Positions 14,939 to 23,785 of a DNA stretch of 34,765 bases are shown here, piece by piece. The first letter of the stretch is position 1. Each line of letters begins with the position of its first letter. The position numbers were made by a program, and so were the translations under genes. Under the pieces are notes generated by a model. That model had not been told where the DNA came from and made no database searches. It was given only the letters and a program-made list of their open reading frames with translations. Origin of the DNA: CAYMYN01 sp964394665 (GTDB lineage Bacteria > Planctomycetota > UBA1135 > GCA-002686595); the NCBI GenBank assembly GCA_964394665.1, contig CAYMYN010000040.1, forward strand, positions 1 through 34,765. Reading direction: 5' to 3'.

Positions 14939-17005
14939 TCAGCGCTCGGCGCTGGAGTCGAGGAGGGACAGCACCCCGGGGGCGGCCAGTTCCCGGCCGC
15001 TCGGCCGCAGGAGGCGGAAGGCCAGGGTGCCGCGTTCCTGCCCCGCGGCGAACCACAGCACCGCGTCGAGCTCGGGCTGGCCGTCGAGGTACGCCTGGAG
15101 CCCGCGCACCGCGTCCGATTGGGTGGGGCTGCCCAGGCCGATCGCCATGCGCGCGCCGGCGGCGAGGCGGATCGTCCGTTCGTCGTCGAGGTCCTGGGCC
15201 CGACCCGCGAGGGGCTGGATCCCGCGCTGCTCGAACCAGGCCTCGAGGGCGGGGACGAGGCGCGGGTCGGCGCCCGGTGGCAGGTCCTCCAGCACCAGGA
15301 CGCGCCACCCCCGGGCATCGCTCGGGAACAACGGCGCGAGCTGCGCCCCCCACAGCGCGACCCAGGCATCGAGCCGCTCGGCGCTGGAGCGCGAAGGCGC
15401 CACGCTGGCGACGCGCGGGAGTCCGCTCGCGGAGGCGCGCCCGTGGCCGGCGGCCGTCGACGGGCGGGCGGGATGGCGATCGTTCCACGGGCCGGCCTGG
15501 GTGCCCCACGCGAGCATCCCGAGCAGGCCCGCGGCGAGCACGAGCCGACCCGCGCGGCGCTGGGTGACGGGCGCGGGGACCTCCGCCCGCGCCTCGGCGC
15601 GACCGGGAGCGAATTGCGAGGCCCGGGGGAGCGCGGGGCGCGACCCGTCGGGCGTGCCCGGGCCGGGGCTCTCGGCGAGCGCGGCTCCCTGCACCGAGGG
15701 CAGGTGGGCCGGCTTGACCTCGAAGGGGTCGCGGGCGGCGAGCAACACGGCGACGTCCGCGAGCATCTCCTGGGCCGAGGCGTAGCGCGTGCGCAGGTCC
15801 GCCATCGCGCGCCGCACGATCCACTGTAGGGCCTCGGGGCAACGGCGCGTGAGGTGCGAGAGGCTGCCGTGGGCCGGGAAGGAACCCTCGATCATCGAGT
15901 ACAGGACCGCGCCGGCGCTGTAGACGTCGAACTTCACGCCGTCGATCTCGTGCACCTTCACGCCCTGGAGCGCCAGGCGCACCATCTCCGGGTCGCGGTA
16001 GTACTCGGTCCCGTGCGTCGTGAGCGTGAGCCCCGAATCGAGGGGCGTCACCAGGCCCAGGTCCACCAGGTGCACGCGGCCCTGGGAGACGATCAGGTTG
16101 CTGGGCTTGACGTCCTTGTGCCAGAGCCCGCCGCGGTGGAAGGTCGAGAGGTTCTCGAGCAGGTCGACCGTGTAGGACAGCACCAGGCGCAGGTCGCGGT
16201 TCGAGAGGCCCTCCGCGGAACCCGCGGCGTGCAGGCGGGCGCTGACCTCGCCCAGGTCGCGCCCGGCGACGAAGGGCATGACGTAGTGGAAGCGTTGGGC
16301 CGTGAGCTCGTGCTCGAGCACGAGGCCCAGGCGGCTGGCCGCCTCGAGGGCGCGGCTCTCGCGCACGATCTGGGGCAGGGTCGAGCCTCCGTCGAGCGCG
16401 AACGACTTGATCACGACCTCGCTCGGCTCGGCCTTGCCCTCGGCGCGCCAGGCGGCGAGCTTCTCGGGCCGCGGGCGGGCGAGGTAGAGCTGGGCTCCCG
16501 ACCCGCCGCGGGGCAGGGTCCCCACGACACGGAAGCCCGCGAAGTCGGCGCGTCCGGCCGCGCGGCCCGCGCGCGGGGCGCGGGAGACCAGATCGGGGAT
16601 GCGCCGCTCGACGCCGTCGGTCAGGGCGGCCAGCCCGAGCAGGCGGATCGGGTTCCCCAGCACCAGCCGGTACGCGCTCACGGCGGCCAGACCCAACTCG
16701 GCCTCGAGGGCCTTGCCATAGTGCGCCCCCGAACGCCAACGCAGGACCAGGAAGTTGAGCAGGACGAGCGGCAGGAGCAGGGCGGCCGCGAGGAGGGCCC
16801 CGACGCCCCGCAGGGCGTCCTGGACGCTCGCGCCCACGAAGCCGGCCACGCGGCGCGCCCCTTGGCGCAGGCCGCGGGCCAACAGGCCCAGGAGGTAGAC
16901 GACCAGGCGCAGGAGCTGGAACAGGCCCCAGACGAGCAAGACCGGCACCACCAGGGCCAGGGCCACCAAGAACAGCGTCTTGGCCACAATCAGCAGGCTG
17001 GTCAT
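14939..17005 (-). CDS. Membrane Ser/Thr protein kinase
   Basis: 688 residues; ATG at 17005 has AAGGAGG about 6 nt upstream. Two transmembrane helices (about 5-27 and 68-90) come first. A Hanks-type kinase domain follows at about 155-435: Gly loop RGGSGAQ, VVIK with Lys200, Glu215 in the C helix, catalytic HKDVKPSN (His296, Asp298, Lys300, Asn303), DLG at 315-317 instead of DFG, and HGTEYYRDPE in the activation segment. All key catalytic residues are present. A linker and a third helix (about 497-512) lead to a C-terminal region of about 170 residues of unknown fold, perhaps a sensor. It lies 65 bp after the sigma-factor gene, so a kinase-sigma regulatory pair is likely. Confidence 0.88.
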   Translation of the reverse strand: MTSLLIVAKTLFLVALALVVPVLLVWGLFQLLRLVVYLLGLLARGLRQGARRVAGFVGASVQDALRGVGALLAAALLLPLVLLNFLVLRWRSGAHYGKALEAELGLAAVSAYRLVLGNPIRLLGLAALTDGVERRIPDLVSRAPRAGRAAGRADFAGFRVVGTLPRGGSGAQLYLARPRPEKLAAWRAEGKAEPSEVVIKSFALDGGSTLPQIVRESRALEAASRLGLVLEHELTAQRFHYVMPFVAGRDLGEVSARLHAAGSAEGLSNRDLRLVLSYTVDLLENLSTFHRGGLWHKDVKPSNLIVSQGRVHLVDLGLVTPLDSGLTLTTHGTEYYRDPEMVRLALQGVKVHEIDGVKFDVYSAGAVLYSMIEGSFPAHGSLSHLTRRCPEALQWIVRRAMADLRTRYASAQEMLADVAVLLAARDPFEVKPAHLPSVQGAALAESPGPGTPDGSRPALPRASQFAPGRAEARAEVPAPVTQRRAGRLVLAAGLLGMLAWGTQAGPWNDRHPARPSTAAGHGRASASGLPRVASVAPSRSSAERLDAWVALWGAQLAPLFPSDARGWRVLVLEDLPPGADPRLVPALEAWFEQRGIQPLAGRAQDLDDERTIRLAAGARMAIGLGSPTQSDAVRGLQAYLDGQPELDAVLWFAAGQERGTLAFRLLRPSGRELAAPGVLSLLDSSAER

Positions 17006-17070
17006 CGCAGGCCTCCTTGCAGGTCCCTCGGGTCCGCTGGTCGCATCGCCTTCCTCCGTGCGGGTCCTGG

Positions 17071-17814
17071 CTAGCCCCGGGTCCCGCCCTGCGCGCGGCG
17101 GTGGGCCACGCGGTGGTAGATCTCCGCCAACGCCTCGTCGAAGCGCGCGTCGTCCTCCTTCTTGGGATCCGGGTCGAGCCCGTTCCGCCGCAGCTCCTCC
17201 CGTTCCTCCTCGGTGAAGCTGAAGCGCGCGAAGACCTGCTCCAGGTGCCCGCGCAGGGCCGCGCGCACCGCGCCGAGGCGGCGGCTGACGGTGGCGGGGC
17301 TGAGCCCCAGGCTCTCGGCGACCTCCCGTCCCGTCCGGCCGTCGAGGACCCGCAGGCGATAGATCGAGAAGTCGAGGAACTCGGCGGAGCGCTCCACCGC
17401 CCGCAGCGCCGCTTCGACCTTGGCGTCGAAGATCGCCTGCTCGTAGTCCGCGTCCGGGGCGCTCCCGCCGGCCGGGTCGTGGGCGAGCTCCTCGAGCGAG
17501 CTCGCCGCCTTGCCCCCGCCGCGTTTCTGCGCCCCCCGGCGATCGAGCTCGTCCCCCAGGGTGTAGCGCGCGATGGCGAGCAACCAGGTCGAGAAACGCG
17601 CCCCACGGCTGGGATCGTGCCGGTCGATCGATCCCGCCAGGGCCGTCAGAGTCTCCTGGGAGAGGTCCTGCACGGTCTCGAACCCGATGCGACCGCGACC
17701 CCAGCGGTGGAGGTGAGCGCGCAGCACCGGTCCGAAGGTCTCCCAGAGCTCGAACCAGGCCTGGGCGTCCCGCGCGCGCAGGCGGGTCACGAAGTGGGTG
17801 TCGAGGGAGGGCAA
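17071..17814 (-). CDS. ECF-type RNA polymerase sigma factor
   Basis: About 247 residues from TTG (complement of 17812-17814); GTG at 17790 would give 239. No ATG is available, although the frame is open far upstream as a shadow. Region 2 is FVTRLRARDAQAWFELW and the core-binding DLSQETLTALAG, followed by FSTWLLAIARYTLGDELDRR. Region 4 is the helix-turn-helix GREVAESLGLSPATVSRRLG. A 50-residue acidic/basic tail follows region 4. No anti-sigma factor is adjacent; the neighbouring membrane kinase suggests control by phosphorylation, as known for kinase-linked ECF groups in planctomycetes. Targets are unknown. Confidence 0.85.
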   Translation of the reverse strand: MPSLDTHFVTRLRARDAQAWFELWETFGPVLRAHLHRWGRGRIGFETVQDLSQETLTALAGSIDRHDPSRGARFSTWLLAIARYTLGDELDRRGAQKRGGGKAASSLEELAHDPAGGSAPDADYEQAIFDAKVEAALRAVERSAEFLDFSIYRLRVLDGRTGREVAESLGLSPATVSRRLGAVRAALRGHLEQVFARFSFTEEEREELRRNGLDPDPKKEDDARFDEALAEIYHRVAHRRAQGGTRG

Positions 17815-17839
17815 GGGGTCGCTGGGGATGGGCTGGGAC

Positions 17840-17883
17840 GGGGGGGGCCGGATCGGCCGCCCTTGCGCGGACCCCCCCTCCTT
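17840..17883 (-). promoter_or_regulatory. Leader of the sigma gene: AAGGAGG and a G/C-run hairpin
   Basis: On the minus strand AAGGAGG (17883-17877) is followed by no start codon. It leads into a run of seven G that can pair with the C run corresponding to plus-strand G8 at 17840-17847, enclosing about 24 nt with an internal CCGATCCGG. The hairpin would sit between an apparent ribosome site and the TTG start. Confidence 0.35.
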
Positions 17884-17991
17884 ATTCAGCCCGAAACCGG
17901 GCCCGAGCGGGAGCCTGAAACGCCCGCGGCGCCGTTCCCAACAACACTCCCGGACGCCATGAGCCCGGGCCCCCCGGGAAGGGAGAACGAC

Positions 17992-18915
17992 ATGATCCGA
18001 GGCATTCTCAAGATGGGTGCGGTCCTGACGCTGCTCGGCATCGCGCTGGCCGGAGGGACCTACATGATCGCCGGGCCCGCGCGGGCCCAGGCCGTGATGG
18101 GCAAGGTGCAGAGCGACCTGCGCGACAAGATCGACCGCGCCATCGACGATCCGACGGCGCTGCGCGCGCGGCTCGGGCAGCTCGAGCGCGAGTACCCCGA
18201 GCGCATCACCCAGGTGCGCGGGGATCTGGCCGAGCTCGAGGAGCAGATCCGCCAGTTGCGCCGCGAGGAGGCGATCAGCGCGCGGGTGGTCGAGCTCGTC
18301 GACCAGGACCTGGCGCGCATCGAGCCGCAGATCCAGGAGGCGGGGGCGGCCTTGGCCCGCACCGGTGAGGTGCGCGCCGCGCTCGTGCGCTTCGACGACC
18401 AGGTCTACAGCCTGGATCGCGCGACGGCCAAGCTGACCCAACTGCGTCAGACGCGCGTCGCGCACCAGAGCCGGGCCGCGGACGCGGCCCACGACCTCAC
18501 CTACCTCGAGCAGCAGGCCGCGCGCCTGCGCGATCTGGCCGATCAACTCGAGGCCGAGCGGGCGCAGTTCCAGGTGCAACTCTGGCAGCTCGAGCGGCAG
18601 GTCGACTCGATCGCTCGCAACCAGCGCCTGATCGCGTTGCTCGAGAAGCGCAACCGCACCCTGGAAGAGTGCAGCCGATTCGACGTGGTCAGCCTCGACC
18701 AGGTGACGGCCAAGCTCTCCCAGCTCCGCCAGCGCCAAGAAGCCCAGCTCGACGTGCTCGCGAACCACCCGCGCCAGAGCGGGTACGAGGAGGCGGCACG
18801 CCTCGAGCTCGACGCGCGGCGCGGCTCCGGTGCGGACCAAGACCGCCTGCCGGGCACGCAGCCCCTCGCCCCGCGCGCCGAGGTGCAGGCGGTGATCACC
18901 GCCGGTCGGCGCTGA
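17992..18915 (+). CDS. Membrane-anchored coiled-coil protein, divergent from the sigma factor
   Basis: 307 residues from ATG 17992 with GGGAAGGGAG about 6 nt upstream; ATG 17959 is an alternative. One transmembrane helix at about 8-28 (GAVLTLLGIALAGGTYMIAG) is followed by a long, charged, heptad-rich helix region at about 45-260, rich in Leu, Glu, Gln and Arg (QLEREYPERITQVRGDLAEL). No catalytic motif is visible. I know of similar planctomycete proteins only as hypothetical. Its divergent position next to the sigma-kinase pair makes it a candidate target or partner of that module. Confidence 0.75.
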   Translation: MIRGILKMGAVLTLLGIALAGGTYMIAGPARAQAVMGKVQSDLRDKIDRAIDDPTALRARLGQLEREYPERITQVRGDLAELEEQIRQLRREEAISARVVELVDQDLARIEPQIQEAGAALARTGEVRAALVRFDDQVYSLDRATAKLTQLRQTRVAHQSRAADAAHDLTYLEQQAARLRDLADQLEAERAQFQVQLWQLERQVDSIARNQRLIALLEKRNRTLEECSRFDVVSLDQVTAKLSQLRQRQEAQLDVLANHPRQSGYEEAARLELDARRGSGADQDRLPGTQPLAPRAEVQAVITAGRR

Positions 18916-18945
18916 TCGGGGTCGGGCGGGCCTGGTCCGGCCGAA

Positions 18946-18970
18946 GGTCGCGGAACGGTGTTCCGCGGCC
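18946..18970 (+). terminator. Hairpin after the coiled-coil gene
   Basis: GGTCGCGGAAC (18946-18956) pairs with GTTCCGCGGCC (18960-18970): 11 bp with one G-U and loop GGT, starting 30 nt after the stop. No U-tract follows. Confidence 0.5.
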
Positions 18971-19006
18971 CGGATGGGCGGCCGGCCAGGACGACTCCCG
19001 GACCCG

Positions 19007-19036
19007 GGGGCCGCTCCCTCCTCGAGGGGCGGCCCC
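19007..19036 (-). terminator. Hairpin after the AI-2E-family permease gene
   Basis: GGGGCCGCTCCC (19007-19018) pairs with GGGGCGGCCCC (19026-19036), 11 bp with one bulged T. It lies 9 nt beyond the minus-strand stop at 19046 and could serve either convergent gene. Confidence 0.5.
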
Positions 19037-19045
19037 GTTGGCGTT

Positions 19046-20179
19046 TCAGGGCTGGACCGCGCGGCGTTGGCCGAGGCCTCGAATGCGCCAGCGCTCCCGG
19101 GGTGGGCCGCTCGAGAGCAACACGGCGAGCGGGCGCGTGCTCTCCTGGCTGGCGAGCACGATCTGGATCGCGCTGGTGATCGGGACGGCGAGGAACGCGC
19201 CCACGACGCCCCACAGCGTGCCCCAGACGACGACCGAGAGCACGATCACGAGCGGGGACAGGTCCAGCTCGCGGCCCAGGATCTTCGGCTCGATGTAGCT
19301 CCCGAGCGTGAGGTTCACGCCCAGGTACAGGGCCACCACGGTGAGGGCCTTGCCGGCGCTGTCCCCGACGGCCAAAACGGTCACGACCGGGAAGATGGCC
19401 GCGATGATGCTGCCGAAGGTGGGGATGTAGTTCAGCAGGAAGGTGAGCACCCCGAACAACAACGCCCAGGGCACGTTCAGGGCCACCAGCCCCGAGTAAC
19501 ACAGGGCGCCGGTGACGAGCGAGATCAGGGTCTTGACCCCCAGGTAGCGTTGGATGCCCTGACCGATGGTGTCGAGGACCTGCTCGGCGTCCTCCTGCTG
19601 GTCTCCCGCCAGGGACAGGATCTTGCGGCGGAAGATCGCCTGCTCGGCGAAGATGAACAGCATGTAGATCAGCACGAGCATCAGGCTCTTGCCGAAGCCG
19701 AAGCCCCCGCCGATCAGCTCCGCCGCCAGGCCCTTGGCGTTCACGCCCTCGAGGGTCTCGCGGACGTAGGTCGCGAAGGGCGCGGGGAGCGAGCTCTCGC
19801 TGAGCCGTTGGTCGAGGAGCCGGAGCAGGTTCTGCCAGTCTCCGACCTGCTCGGCGACCTCCCCCTGATCGGGCGAGAAAGGATCGATCGGCACGCCGGG
19901 TTGGGCGTCCTCGCTGAAGAGGGCGCGCAGGCTCGACTCGACGTACACGCCGAGTTGGACCGCGCCGTAGAACAACGCGCCCAGGAGCATCAGCACCGTC
20001 AGGATGGGCGGGATGCCGACCCGCGCGAGCCCGCGCACGATGGGCTGCAGCATGATCGCCAGCAGCAGGGCGATCACGAGGGGTTGCAGGATCCCCGCGC
20101 CGACGTAGAGCACCCATCCCACGAGGATGGTGGCCAGGATGCCGAGGAAGACGGTGGCCGCCGGACTCTGGGCACGCAT
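19046..20179 (-). CDS. AI-2E/PerM family membrane transporter
   Basis: 377 residues from ATG at 20179. The order of hydrophobic segments matches the AI-2E (PerM/TqsA-like) family: paired helices at about 8-60, a helix near 65-80, a periplasmic segment of about 70 residues, then five C-terminal helices. Family landmarks are LLNYIPTFGSIIAAIFPV and SYIEPKILGRELDLSPLVIVLS. Members export small molecules or act as Na+/H+ antiporters, and the name does not establish autoinducer transport. The cargo cannot be predicted. A TACCCT hexamer ends 8 nt before the ATG. Confidence 0.88.
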   Translation of the reverse strand: MRAQSPAATVFLGILATILVGWVLYVGAGILQPLVIALLLAIMLQPIVRGLARVGIPPILTVLMLLGALFYGAVQLGVYVESSLRALFSEDAQPGVPIDPFSPDQGEVAEQVGDWQNLLRLLDQRLSESSLPAPFATYVRETLEGVNAKGLAAELIGGGFGFGKSLMLVLIYMLFIFAEQAIFRRKILSLAGDQQEDAEQVLDTIGQGIQRYLGVKTLISLVTGALCYSGLVALNVPWALLFGVLTFLLNYIPTFGSIIAAIFPVVTVLAVGDSAGKALTVVALYLGVNLTLGSYIEPKILGRELDLSPLVIVLSVVVWGTLWGVVGAFLAVPITSAIQIVLASQESTRPLAVLLSSGPPRERWRIRGLGQRRAVQP

Positions 20180-20187
20180 GCGCGATC

Positions 20188-20193
20188 AGGGTA
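20188..20193 (-). promoter_or_regulatory. Candidate -10 (TACCCT) of the AI-2E-family gene
   Basis: On the minus strand TACCCT is followed by 8 nt and the ATG at 20179, with no ribosome site between. The same hexamer and nearly the same spacing precede the PqiA-like gene. Confidence 0.3.
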
Positions 20194-20252
20194 CGCAGGC
20201 CCCGCGGCCGGTCCAACCGAGGGGAGACGATCGTCTTCGGGCCAGGAGCAGC

Positions 20253-20281
20253 GGGGGGGCGCCGCAGGGCGGCGCCCCCCC
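20253..20281 (-). terminator. 13-bp GC hairpin after the metzincin gene
   Basis: GGGGGGGCGCCGC (20253-20265) and GCGGCGCCCCCCC (20269-20281) form a perfect 13-bp stem with loop AGG, 55 nt beyond the metzincin stop and upstream of the AI-2E-family gene. There is no U-tract. Confidence 0.6.
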
Positions 20282-20336
20282 GATTCGTCACGAACAGCCC
20301 CGCGGGCCGCTGCCCCCCACGGGTCGCCGCGTCGGA

Positions 20337-22844
20337 TCAGTAGGCCAGGGCATTGCTCAGGTTGAAGCCGCTGCCGCAGGTCGCCTCGTAGGCCGGGTCG
20401 CGGTACCAGTACTGGATGCGGAAGGGGTTGGGGGTGCCCACGCTCGTGTCGACCATGGCCTGGAAGGACGTGCCGTCGGGGAAGTAGACCCCCGAGCGAA
20501 GGGTCGTGCCGCCCACGCAGCGCCGGCCGCAGCCGAACGGCAGGTCGACCTGGTTCGGCCCGTAGAAGAAGATGCCCGGCTGGAGCGGCACGCCGTCGAG
20601 ATGCAGGGTCAAGACGCCGCCCGGGGCGCCGGAGACGGCGCTCAGTGCGGCGCCGCTGGGGCTGACCGAGTTGGCGTTGGCGGGCGCGCAGTAGGCCGTG
20701 GGGCCCGGCTCGACGCAGTCGATGCCGAGCACCTCGAAGGCGTCCAGGCCGGCCTCGACGATGCTCTGGGGGTTGGCGTCGTTGGCCGTGAAGCGGAAGC
20801 GCCAGTCGGCGCTGGGCTGGAGGCCCGCGGCGAGCAGTTCGGCGGCCGGGATCGAGTGCGTTCGCCAGGCGAGCCCGCCGTCGGTCGCGTGCAGGGCGAT
20901 CTGGAACCAGGGTCCGGCGAGGCCGTTGTCGCTCGCCTCGACCAGCAGGCGGTCGGCGCCGTCCTGATTCGTCAGGCGCAGGAAGTAGGCGTAGCGCACC
21001 AGGGTCACGCCGCCCGAGAGGTCCATCGCGGGCGAGGTCAGGCGCACCGCGCCGCCGTCCACGTCCGTGTTGCCGAGTTGGTTCTGGGTCAGGAAGCAGC
21101 GGCCGCTGCCGTCGTAGTCGCTGACCGGGTCGTAGGCCCAGCTCGGATCGTTGACCGGGATCCCACGCTCCCAGTTCCCCGCCGAGGCTCCGAGGTTGGT
21201 GTTGAACCACCCCAGGTCCTGCTCGAAGTCGTCCGCGAAGAGCTCCAGCGGGACGCCGACCTCCGGCGTGAAGACCACTCCGGGCGCGCCCGGGGGATCG
21301 GTGATCAGGCCGCAGTCGAGGTCGGTGTATTGCACGTAGACCTCGAGGGCGTCCGAGCAGGAGGCCGGGGGCAAGTCCGCACTCCACTGTCCGCCGCCCT
21401 GATTGGCCATGGCCACGGTCTGCCACGTGCCGCCGTTGGTGCGGTGGCGCAGTTGCACCCCGCCGACCGGCGTGCCCAGGATCTGGGCGGTCACCGGCGT
21501 GGAGGTGTCCGGTTGGACGAAGACCGGGAAGCTGCCCGTGATGCCGCCTCCGAACTGGGGCAGGCAGTTGCCCGCGGCCAAGGTCATCACCGCCGCGGCG
21601 GTGGGGTGGAAGTAGGTCGTGATGTTTCCCGTGCCGCCCGAGCACAGGTGGCAGTAGCTCATGATCGTGCCGCTGCTGGTGCAGACCTGCTGGCTCTGGC
21701 ACTGCCCGAAGTAGCCGCTGGGCGCGCACTGGTCGAGCGGCGGGCAGTAGTCGTGGGTGTGCGGCGACGCGAAGTTGTGGCCCAACTCGTGGGCCACGAC
21801 CATGAAGTCCCAGTTGGTCGTCGACTGCTGGACGGGGAACCCGGTGCCCCCGTTGATGTTGCCGCTGACCGCGAAGTTGTACTGGTTGTTGCAGAGCACA
21901 TCGAGCCAGGCGACGCCGCCGCCCAGCCCGGCCCCCGACATGAAGTGCGCCAGGCGCGCGCCGGCCGGGACGTTCCCGACCCAGGCGTTGCGGAACTCGT
22001 TCAGCAGGTCTCCGGCGCCGCCCCCACCGTCCTGGGAGCTCCAGGGGTCGTTGGAGTTGGTGTAGAACTGCAGGTAGGGGAAGGTCAGGACGGTGCTGAC
22101 CTGGGTCTCGTAGCGATCGCTGATGAACGTGAGCAGCGTCGTGACGTAGCTCGTCATCGCGCTCAGGTTCCCGAACACCTGGAAGAGCTGGTAGTCGGTC
22201 TCCATCGCAATGGTGCACTCCTGCAGGGAGCAGGGACCGCCGGAGCCCAGCCCCAGGATCGGCGTCGGCGGGGGCGGCGCGCCCTCGCCGTGCATCTCGG
22301 GCAGCGAGTCGAGACCGCAGCCGCGCTGGGCCACGACCCCGCGGGCGGCCATCAGCGCGTCGCTCGTGACCAGGGTGTGGCCGAGCAGGTAGTCGCCGCT
22401 CTCGTCCGGCCGCGCGACCAGGTGCAGGGTCTCGCCCTCGCGCTCGATCCATCCCTGGGTCCCGTAGTGCCCGAAGGCCACCTGGACGAGGGCGTCGGGG
22501 TCGCCGCTGACGTGCCCGCGCCAGACCGACAGTCCCAGCCCGTCGAGGAGGTCGGGGCGCGGCCGACCGTCGACCTGGAAGCCGAAGCGAAGGCGACCGA
22601 TGTCGATGGGCACCAGGTCGAGGTCGACGACTTCCTCGCCGAGCAGAGCGAGGCCCACCAGGCGCAGCGGACCCGTGCCGGCGAGGCTGGCCAAGCCAGC
22701 GATCGCATCGTGGTCGGGGCGCAGCAAGCGCTCTCCCGTGGCCAGGCGGGGACCCGCCTGGAGGGGGAACTCGAGGGTGACCTGGGCCTGGGCGGTGGGG
22801 GCCAGGAGGCCTCCCAGGAGCAGGGCTCGGGACAGGGAAATCAT
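20337..22844 (-). CDS. Secreted metzincin (reprolysin-like) metalloprotease
   Basis: 835 residues from ATG at 22844; the frame is open upstream but with no signal peptide. The signal peptide is MISLSRALLLGGLLAPTAQA. A propeptide-like region (about 25-200) precedes the catalytic domain (about 205-440). This has HELGHNFASPH (His352, Glu353, His356, His362) and the Met-turn GTIMSYCH, as in M12B-like/M84-like metzincins. Ala replaces the usual Gly at position 8 of the zinc motif. Cys-rich loops follow the zinc site. A beta-sandwich with DDFEQDLGWFN (about 560-710) precedes a 118-residue C-terminal region (718-835) ending in WYRDP and CGSGFNLSN, related to the module in the 8030 and 9941 proteins. 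Probably exported and surface-bound. Confidence 0.88.
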   Translation of the reverse strand: MISLSRALLLGGLLAPTAQAQVTLEFPLQAGPRLATGERLLRPDHDAIAGLASLAGTGPLRLVGLALLGEEVVDLDLVPIDIGRLRFGFQVDGRPRPDLLDGLGLSVWRGHVSGDPDALVQVAFGHYGTQGWIEREGETLHLVARPDESGDYLLGHTLVTSDALMAARGVVAQRGCGLDSLPEMHGEGAPPPPTPILGLGSGGPCSLQECTIAMETDYQLFQVFGNLSAMTSYVTTLLTFISDRYETQVSTVLTFPYLQFYTNSNDPWSSQDGGGGAGDLLNEFRNAWVGNVPAGARLAHFMSGAGLGGGVAWLDVLCNNQYNFAVSGNINGGTGFPVQQSTTNWDFMVVAHELGHNFASPHTHDYCPPLDQCAPSGYFGQCQSQQVCTSSGTIMSYCHLCSGGTGNITTYFHPTAAAVMTLAAGNCLPQFGGGITGSFPVFVQPDTSTPVTAQILGTPVGGVQLRHRTNGGTWQTVAMANQGGGQWSADLPPASCSDALEVYVQYTDLDCGLITDPPGAPGVVFTPEVGVPLELFADDFEQDLGWFNTNLGASAGNWERGIPVNDPSWAYDPVSDYDGSGRCFLTQNQLGNTDVDGGAVRLTSPAMDLSGGVTLVRYAYFLRLTNQDGADRLLVEASDNGLAGPWFQIALHATDGGLAWRTHSIPAAELLAAGLQPSADWRFRFTANDANPQSIVEAGLDAFEVLGIDCVEPGPTAYCAPANANSVSPSGAALSAVSGAPGGVLTLHLDGVPLQPGIFFYGPNQVDLPFGCGRRCVGGTTLRSGVYFPDGTSFQAMVDTSVGTPNPFRIQYWYRDPAYEATCGSGFNLSNALAY

Positions 22845-23493
22845 GGGACCAACTCCGATGCTGGGGGGGCGAGCGCGATCCGGTCGGGACGCCGGCAGGG
22901 CGGGACGACCCTTCGACTGTATCACCGCGCCCTGGGTTCCATGGGGGGGCCGGGATGGCGCGCGTCTCGGAACGGGCCATGGGAGTGGGCCGCGGATGCC
23001 CCACGGGGGAGCACGCCGTACGATCTGTGTGTGGGAGTCCCGGTTCGGAGCCGGTGGAGAGTCCGGATCTGGAATCTCGGAAGCGCCGCGCAACCGCGAG
23101 ATCCCTGCTGCGGTGTGGAGCGTGGACTCCTTCGGGCCACGTCCGATCCCCGAACCTGACGATTCCGTTCCTCTGTTCGCCCTGGGAGTGGAACGGCCAA
23201 CGCCTGGGGGATCCGAACTCCGACCCGGCCCACGAGAAGATTGTTGATCGCCTTCCTGGCGCGAGTTATCTCCATACACGGAGCCGTGCTCACCTCCGCG
23301 CTTCCCCGGCGGGTGTGGGCCAGATTCCGGCGGCCGCGGCTCCCTCGGGAGCGGGCTGCCCCGAGGGATCCCTGGATCTCCCGCCGCGGATCGGCTCCGG
23401 TCCGGGTGCAGCGTGGAACCGAACTCCACGGCACCGAGCGCTCGCGCTCCCCGACCCACCGACTTCGTGGCCGCCTCCCGGCGGCACCCCCCA
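22845..23493 (+). other. 649-bp gene-free stretch, possible structured RNA
   Basis: No ORF here has coding-like composition; third-position GC bias is lost. A 9-bp hairpin, TCCCTCGGG/CCCGAGGGA, lies at 23341-23349/23360-23368. From a -10-like TACGAT at 23019-23024 a short fold can be drawn: GGAGTCC (23034-23040) with GGACTCC (23124-23130) encloses CGG/CCG and ATCTCG/CGAGAT (23074-23079/23097-23102) stems. This is suggestive only. Confidence 0.4.
22916..22924 (-). promoter_or_regulatory. Candidate extended -10 (TGATACAGT) of the metzincin gene
   Basis: On the minus strand TGATACAGT ends 71 nt before the ATG at 22844. It has the TG-N extension but no clear -35. Confidence 0.3.
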
Positions 23494-23697
23494 ATGAACG
23501 TCGTTCCCCCCAAGGATCGTTTTCCCCGCCTGCACCGCGACGGAACCGTGTCGTACTGGGCGACCGATCGCGGCGAGTGGATCGCGAAGGCCCTGTTCGT
23601 GCCCACCGAGGAACTCCAGCGCATGCACCCCTACGACCAGAAACGCGTGCGCAAGCATCTGGGCGAGGAACTCGAGATCGAGGAAGGCGCGGCCTGA
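23494..23697 (+). CDS. Small conserved-looking hypothetical protein
   Basis: 67 residues from ATG 23494. It is charged and soluble-looking (KDRFPRLHRDGTVSYWATD, then KALFVPTEELQRMHPYDQKR), with GC-rich third positions and no membrane segment. I recognise no family. The compact, residue-diverse sequence differs from the low-complexity shadows around it. It converges with metG. A start 81 nt upstream is open but less plausible. Confidence 0.6.
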   Translation: MNVVPPKDRFPRLHRDGTVSYWATDRGEWIAKALFVPTEELQRMHPYDQKRVRKHLGEELEIEEGAA

Positions 23698-23785
23698 GCT
23701 CGACGCGGCCCCGGCGGAGCACGCTTCGCCGCAGTAAGGTCCATGCCCAACAGCCTCCTAGCGCCTGCCGTAGACGCTGATGGGT

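Noticed and set aside
23034..23060. Possible tRNA T-arm (CCGG, TTCGGAG, CCGG)
   Set aside because: The loop does not match TTCRANY, and no cloverleaf can be drawn around it.
20127..23159. Plus-strand open frame of about 1010 codons across the metzincin gene
   Set aside because: Antisense shadow. The minus strand has a signal peptide, zinc motif and C-terminal module, while this frame has none.
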